From NCBI GenBank assembly GCA_019348265.1, contig JAHWJV010000185.1, forward strand, positions 1-7,135: a stretch of 7,135 nucleotides of DNA, given 5' to 3'. Source of the stretch: Gemmatimonadota bacterium (GTDB taxonomy: Bacteria > Gemmatimonadota > Gemmatimonadetes > Longimicrobiales > Longimicrobiaceae). The position numbers were made by a program, and so were the translations under genes. This document shows, in pieces, positions 4,718 to 7,135 of this stretch (position 1 is its first letter; each line of letters opens with the position of its first letter). The notes under the pieces were generated by a model. The model worked only from the letters and a program-made list of their open reading frames with translations, had not been told where the DNA came from and ran no database searches.

Positions 4718-6580
4718 TCACGTCAGTGCCTCTCCCGCACCGCGGAAGCTCTCCACGCTGATCCGCTCGGCGCTGCCCAGGAACTGGCCTAGCGTTGAAA
4801 TCGCATCCTCCACTTCCTCCTGGCGCTCGCGGGCAACCTGCCGTCGCACGGCCGCCGAGAGCTCCTCCAGCAGAATCTCGTGCTCGCGCCGGAGCTCGGA
4901 TTCCAGCCAGCCAAGGCGCCGGCGCTGCTTGCCGTGCCGCTCGGCGATGGCTCTCTGGATCAAGGTCCCGTCCCGCAACGCTCCCGCCTCCCGTCCAACC
5001 GATAGATCTAGCCCGGCGAGAGTCTGAGCCACGTCGGCCAGGAAGCTGGCCAGGTGGTCCTCGAGGTCCGGCTCCGCGAGCGAGTGGGCCGAGGGAGTAG
5101 CCGCATCGCTGCGCAGACGCGCCACGAAAGCGTACAGAACACGCTCCATCTCGGTCAGGATCGCTTCGCGGACAGCGCGCAGGATGCCCTGGTTCGCGCT
5201 CTCGCCCCCTGCGCCGGTTGGCTGCGCCGTCGCCAACTCCACGGCCGCCGCCGGGAGCCAGAGGAAGAACGTGGACCCGGCGCCCAGCTCGCTGCGCACG
5301 GTGAGATCCCCGCCCATCAGACGGGCGAAGCGGCGGCTGATCGCCAACCCGAGACCCGTGCCGCCGTGCTGCCGCGTCAGGTTCATATCCGCCTGCACGA
5401 ACGGCTCGAACACCGCCTCGATTCGATCTGCCGGAATGCCCCTCCCGGTGTCTTCCACGCGCACGTACACCCACGGGCCCGGCTCCTCCACCTGTGCGTC
5501 GGGTGACGGGAGGTTCGCCGTGCCGGCGCTCACGGTGATCCGGCCGCCCGGATCCGTGAACTTCACCGCGTTCGAAAGGAGGTTCAGCAGGATCTGCCGG
5601 ACCCGCTCCACGTCGCCGGCGAAAGGCACGTCCGCCGCTAGTCCGGAGACGGCGTCGGAGATCTGAATCGAACGAGCGGCCGCCTGCGGACCCACGAGCG
5701 TGACGGCATCGGCGATCACCGGCCCGATTCGCGCCGCCCGACGATCGACCACCATGCGCCCCGCCTCCACACGTGAGAGGTCGAGCACATCCTCCACGAT
5801 CCCCAGCAGGTGCTGGCTGCTCGTCCGGATCCGGCCCAGCTGCGAGTGCTGGGTCTCCGTCAGAGGCCCGCCGAGCTCCATCGCCATGATGTCCGTGTAC
5901 GCCATGATGGCGTTCAGCGGTGTCCTGATCTCGTGGCTGATGGTGGCCAGGAAGAGGCTCTTGGCTCGACTCGCCTCCTCCGCGTGGCGGCGCGCCTGCT
6001 CGGCCGATTCGTGTGCCGACTTCAGCGCGGCGTCCGCGCCCCGCCGGGCGGTGATGTCCCGCGTCACCTTCGCGAACCCGAGCAGCGTGCCGTCTTCGTC
6101 TCGCAGAGCCGTCAGGGTGACCCCTGCCCAGAAGGTGGAGCCGTCGCTCCGGATGCGGTTGCCTTCGCCCGTGTACTCGCCGCGCTCGATGGCGTCTTGG
6201 ATGTGCGCCTCCGCCGTGCCATCATCCGAGCCGCCGTCCGGGTACAGGAGCCGAAGGTGCGCCCCCTCCGCCTGCGCCCTGGTCCACCACTTCATCAGGC
6301 GCGCGCCTTCACCCCAGAAGGTGATCACCCCCTGCGGGTTCAACAGGAATACGGCGTAGTCGCGAACGTTCTCGGCCAGAGTCGCGAATGCACGTTGGGC
6401 GATGCCTCGCGAGGCGAGACCGCTGTACGGGTCCCTCTGCTCCGCGTGGCCTCCCTGCGCGGCCTCCCCCCGAGCCCAGGCGGCCTGCCGCTCCCGTGCT
6501 TCGGGAGCTACGCCTCGCGACCCCGCCCGCCCGCCGCGCGCCGCTTTTCGCGTTCTCGGAGGAGTTTTCTTTCGTGTCAT
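4718..6580 (-). CDS. Soluble PAS sensor histidine kinase with helical C-terminal extension
   Basis: This 620-residue protein has no membrane segment, so it should sense a cytoplasmic signal. The ATG at 6580 is preferred to the GTG at 6637, which adds only 19 Arg-rich residues. Residues 1-58 are basic, low-complexity and probably disordered. A PAS/PAC domain spans about 61-180 (YAVFLLNPQGVITFWGEG, then GFAKVTRDITARR), followed by a helical linker. HisKA has H216 in ISHEIRTPLNAI, the autophosphorylation site. The ATPase domain has the N box (LLNLLSNAVKFT, N337), G1 (DTGRGIP, D377), F box (FEPFVQ, 391-396) and G2 (GGTGLGLA, 406-413), and ends near WLP443. All catalytic motifs are intact. Then come about 175 residues, mostly charged helix; the LEDHLASFLADVAQTL...AERHG...R...HEILLEEL pattern (506-574) resembles RsbRD_N-type sensor modules. 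No receiver domain or response regulator gene is in the window, so the target is unknown. Confidence 0.95.
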   Translation of the reverse strand: MTRKKTPPRTRKAARGGRAGSRGVAPEARERQAAWARGEAAQGGHAEQRDPYSGLASRGIAQRAFATLAENVRDYAVFLLNPQGVITFWGEGARLMKWWTRAQAEGAHLRLLYPDGGSDDGTAEAHIQDAIERGEYTGEGNRIRSDGSTFWAGVTLTALRDEDGTLLGFAKVTRDITARRGADAALKSAHESAEQARRHAEEASRAKSLFLATISHEIRTPLNAIMAYTDIMAMELGGPLTETQHSQLGRIRTSSQHLLGIVEDVLDLSRVEAGRMVVDRRAARIGPVIADAVTLVGPQAAARSIQISDAVSGLAADVPFAGDVERVRQILLNLLSNAVKFTDPGGRITVSAGTANLPSPDAQVEEPGPWVYVRVEDTGRGIPADRIEAVFEPFVQADMNLTRQHGGTGLGLAISRRFARLMGGDLTVRSELGAGSTFFLWLPAAAVELATAQPTGAGGESANQGILRAVREAILTEMERVLYAFVARLRSDAATPSAHSLAEPDLEDHLASFLADVAQTLAGLDLSVGREAGALRDGTLIQRAIAERHGKQRRRLGWLESELRREHEILLEELSAAVRRQVARERQEEVEDAISTLGQFLGSAERISVESFRGAGEALT

Positions 6581-6826
6581 CCCGATGTCTCTAAGGCGCC
6601 CGTGTACGCTTCGTGGCCTGCTCCCACCGCGTGGCACGTCGCAGGCCAGTGCCCGACCGCTGCTCTCCGGCGCTCAAGTTTTTCGCTCCACCGTCGATAC
6701 TTCCAGACGGGGCCGTGCACACCCGGCGGGTCGATCCGTTCAGCTGGAAACTCGCCGGGGCGCTGCGAATCGGGCAGGAAAGGGCTGGGCAAGCTGCCAC
6801 GGAAGGGCCCAGATGCGACAGCCTGA
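6581..6826. other. Gap without a recognisable gene between divergent genes
   Basis: No reading frame here gives a protein I recognise. The frames that are open on both strands have Arg/Ser/Pro-rich compositions typical of GC-rich noncoding or antisense translation. The gap should hold the promoter of the histidine kinase (leftward), and perhaps that of the ZU5-like gene (rightward), but I could not find a convincing -35/-10 pair in either direction. No strong hairpin or repeat was seen. Confidence 0.5.
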
Positions 6827-7135
6827 ATGAAAGCGCTCTCGTGGGACCGAGTGACCAATCCGAGTTCCGGATCGTCAGGGAGAGCAAGGGGTGGGTACCG
6901 GGTCGTCGCTGAGACGGACCCGACGGTTGGCGCGGTGTCCCCCGAGATCGGCCGCAATCGCGGCTCCCTCGACGTCGGTGAGCACGTGCTCACGGTCCCC
7001 GCCGGCGCGGTCGACGAGCCGGCGATCTTCGCGATGAGAAAGGCTCCTGGCTCCGTCACGGTCGAGCTGACGGCGATGCGCAGGAAGCTCAACGATGTGG
7101 GCCAGGCCGGTCAACGTTCCGGTGACGCTCGCGCT
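6827..7135 (+). CDS. Partial ORF with ZU5-like beta domain, possibly frameshifted
   Basis: This frame opens with ATG at 6827, right after a TGA in the same frame, and runs off the window edge (103 codons visible). Residues 29-73 read DPTVGAVSPEIG, RNRGSLDVGEHVL, TVPAGAVDEPAIFAM and GSVTVEL in order. That is the pattern of ZU5-like beta domains in exported bacterial proteins (G-x-L then LTVPAGAV-x-x-P-x-x-F). The first 28 residues contain no signal peptide or lipobox, which is odd for such a protein. Near the edge the expected GF-x-x-PVTL-x-L strand appears only after a shift of frame (NVPVTLA from 7113). Either there is a frameshift (or sequencing error) around 7108-7112, or this is a decaying gene. 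The domain call is moderate; the start is doubtful. Confidence 0.45.
   Translation, partial: MKALSWDRVTNPSSGSSGRARGGYRVVAETDPTVGAVSPEIGRNRGSLDVGEHVLTVPAGAVDEPAIFAMRKAPGSVTVELTAMRRKLNDVGQAGQRSGDARA

Noticed and set aside
3984..5474. A 496-codon open frame on the minus strand crossing the peroxiredoxin gene, the terminator and the kinase 3' half
   Set aside because: It is antisense to the peroxiredoxin and a frame-shifted shadow of the kinase, both of which have intact family motifs. Its translation is Arg/Gly-rich with no recognisable domain, and it would read through the strong hairpin. Long shadow frames are normal in GC-rich DNA.
5810..6826. A 338-codon open frame on the plus strand opposite the histidine kinase
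   Set aside because: The opposite strand encodes a complete kinase with H, N, G1, F and G2 boxes. The antisense product is Arg/Pro-rich low complexity with no motif.
1..7135. CRISPR array, tRNA or rRNA genes, insertion sequence or phage genes
   Set aside because: I saw no regularly spaced identical repeats, no tRNA-like cloverleaf, no rRNA segments, and no transposase, integrase or terminal inverted repeats. The only repeated DNA is the diverged coding repeats of the RCC1-like gene.

Overview
The window is GC-rich (visibly well above 60%) bacterial DNA with tightly packed genes. The protein types are an exported RCC1-like repeat protein with CWG motifs, a HSFWF-type TPR protein, a ZU5-like 'LTVPAGAV' domain and a PAS histidine kinase. 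Together they recall Gemmatimonadota or a related soil/sediment phylum. This placement is an impression from family resemblance and not a phylogenetic result.

Layout, left to right. Positions 1-756 (+) hold the 3' part of a gene for a cysteine-rich RCC1-repeat protein, followed by a possible hairpin/T-run terminator. Positions 939-2552 (+) encode an exported 537-residue TPR protein with conserved-looking histidine clusters. Converging on it from the other strand is a two-gene operon, 3806 to 2578 (-): a DsbD/CcdA-type membrane thiol transporter whose stop codon overlaps the start of an exported TlpA-like thioredoxin. Positions 4032-4634 (+) encode an exported peroxiredoxin with a single cysteine, transcribed divergently from that operon. 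The 225-bp gap between them carries inverted repeats and a possible promoter. A strong symmetric hairpin at 4659-4692 separates the peroxiredoxin from a convergent soluble PAS histidine kinase (6580 to 4718, -), which has an unusual helical C-terminal extension. After a 246-bp gap without a recognisable gene, the window ends in a partial ORF (6827 to the edge, +) with a ZU5-like beta domain and an apparent frameshift near the edge.

How the genes may work together (inference). The transporter would carry electrons from cytoplasmic thioredoxin across the membrane to the exported TlpA-like protein, the job that E. coli DsbD does in one polypeptide. The neighbouring peroxiredoxin has no resolving cysteine, so it needs an outside thiol donor, and the TlpA-like protein is the obvious local candidate. 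The exported cysteine-paired RCC1 and TPR proteins are possible further clients. The histidine kinase has no response regulator in view and no evident tie to the redox genes.

Most of the window is recognisable gene families. The redox module and the kinase's domain order are the most interesting parts. I did not find convincing evidence of a wholly new system.
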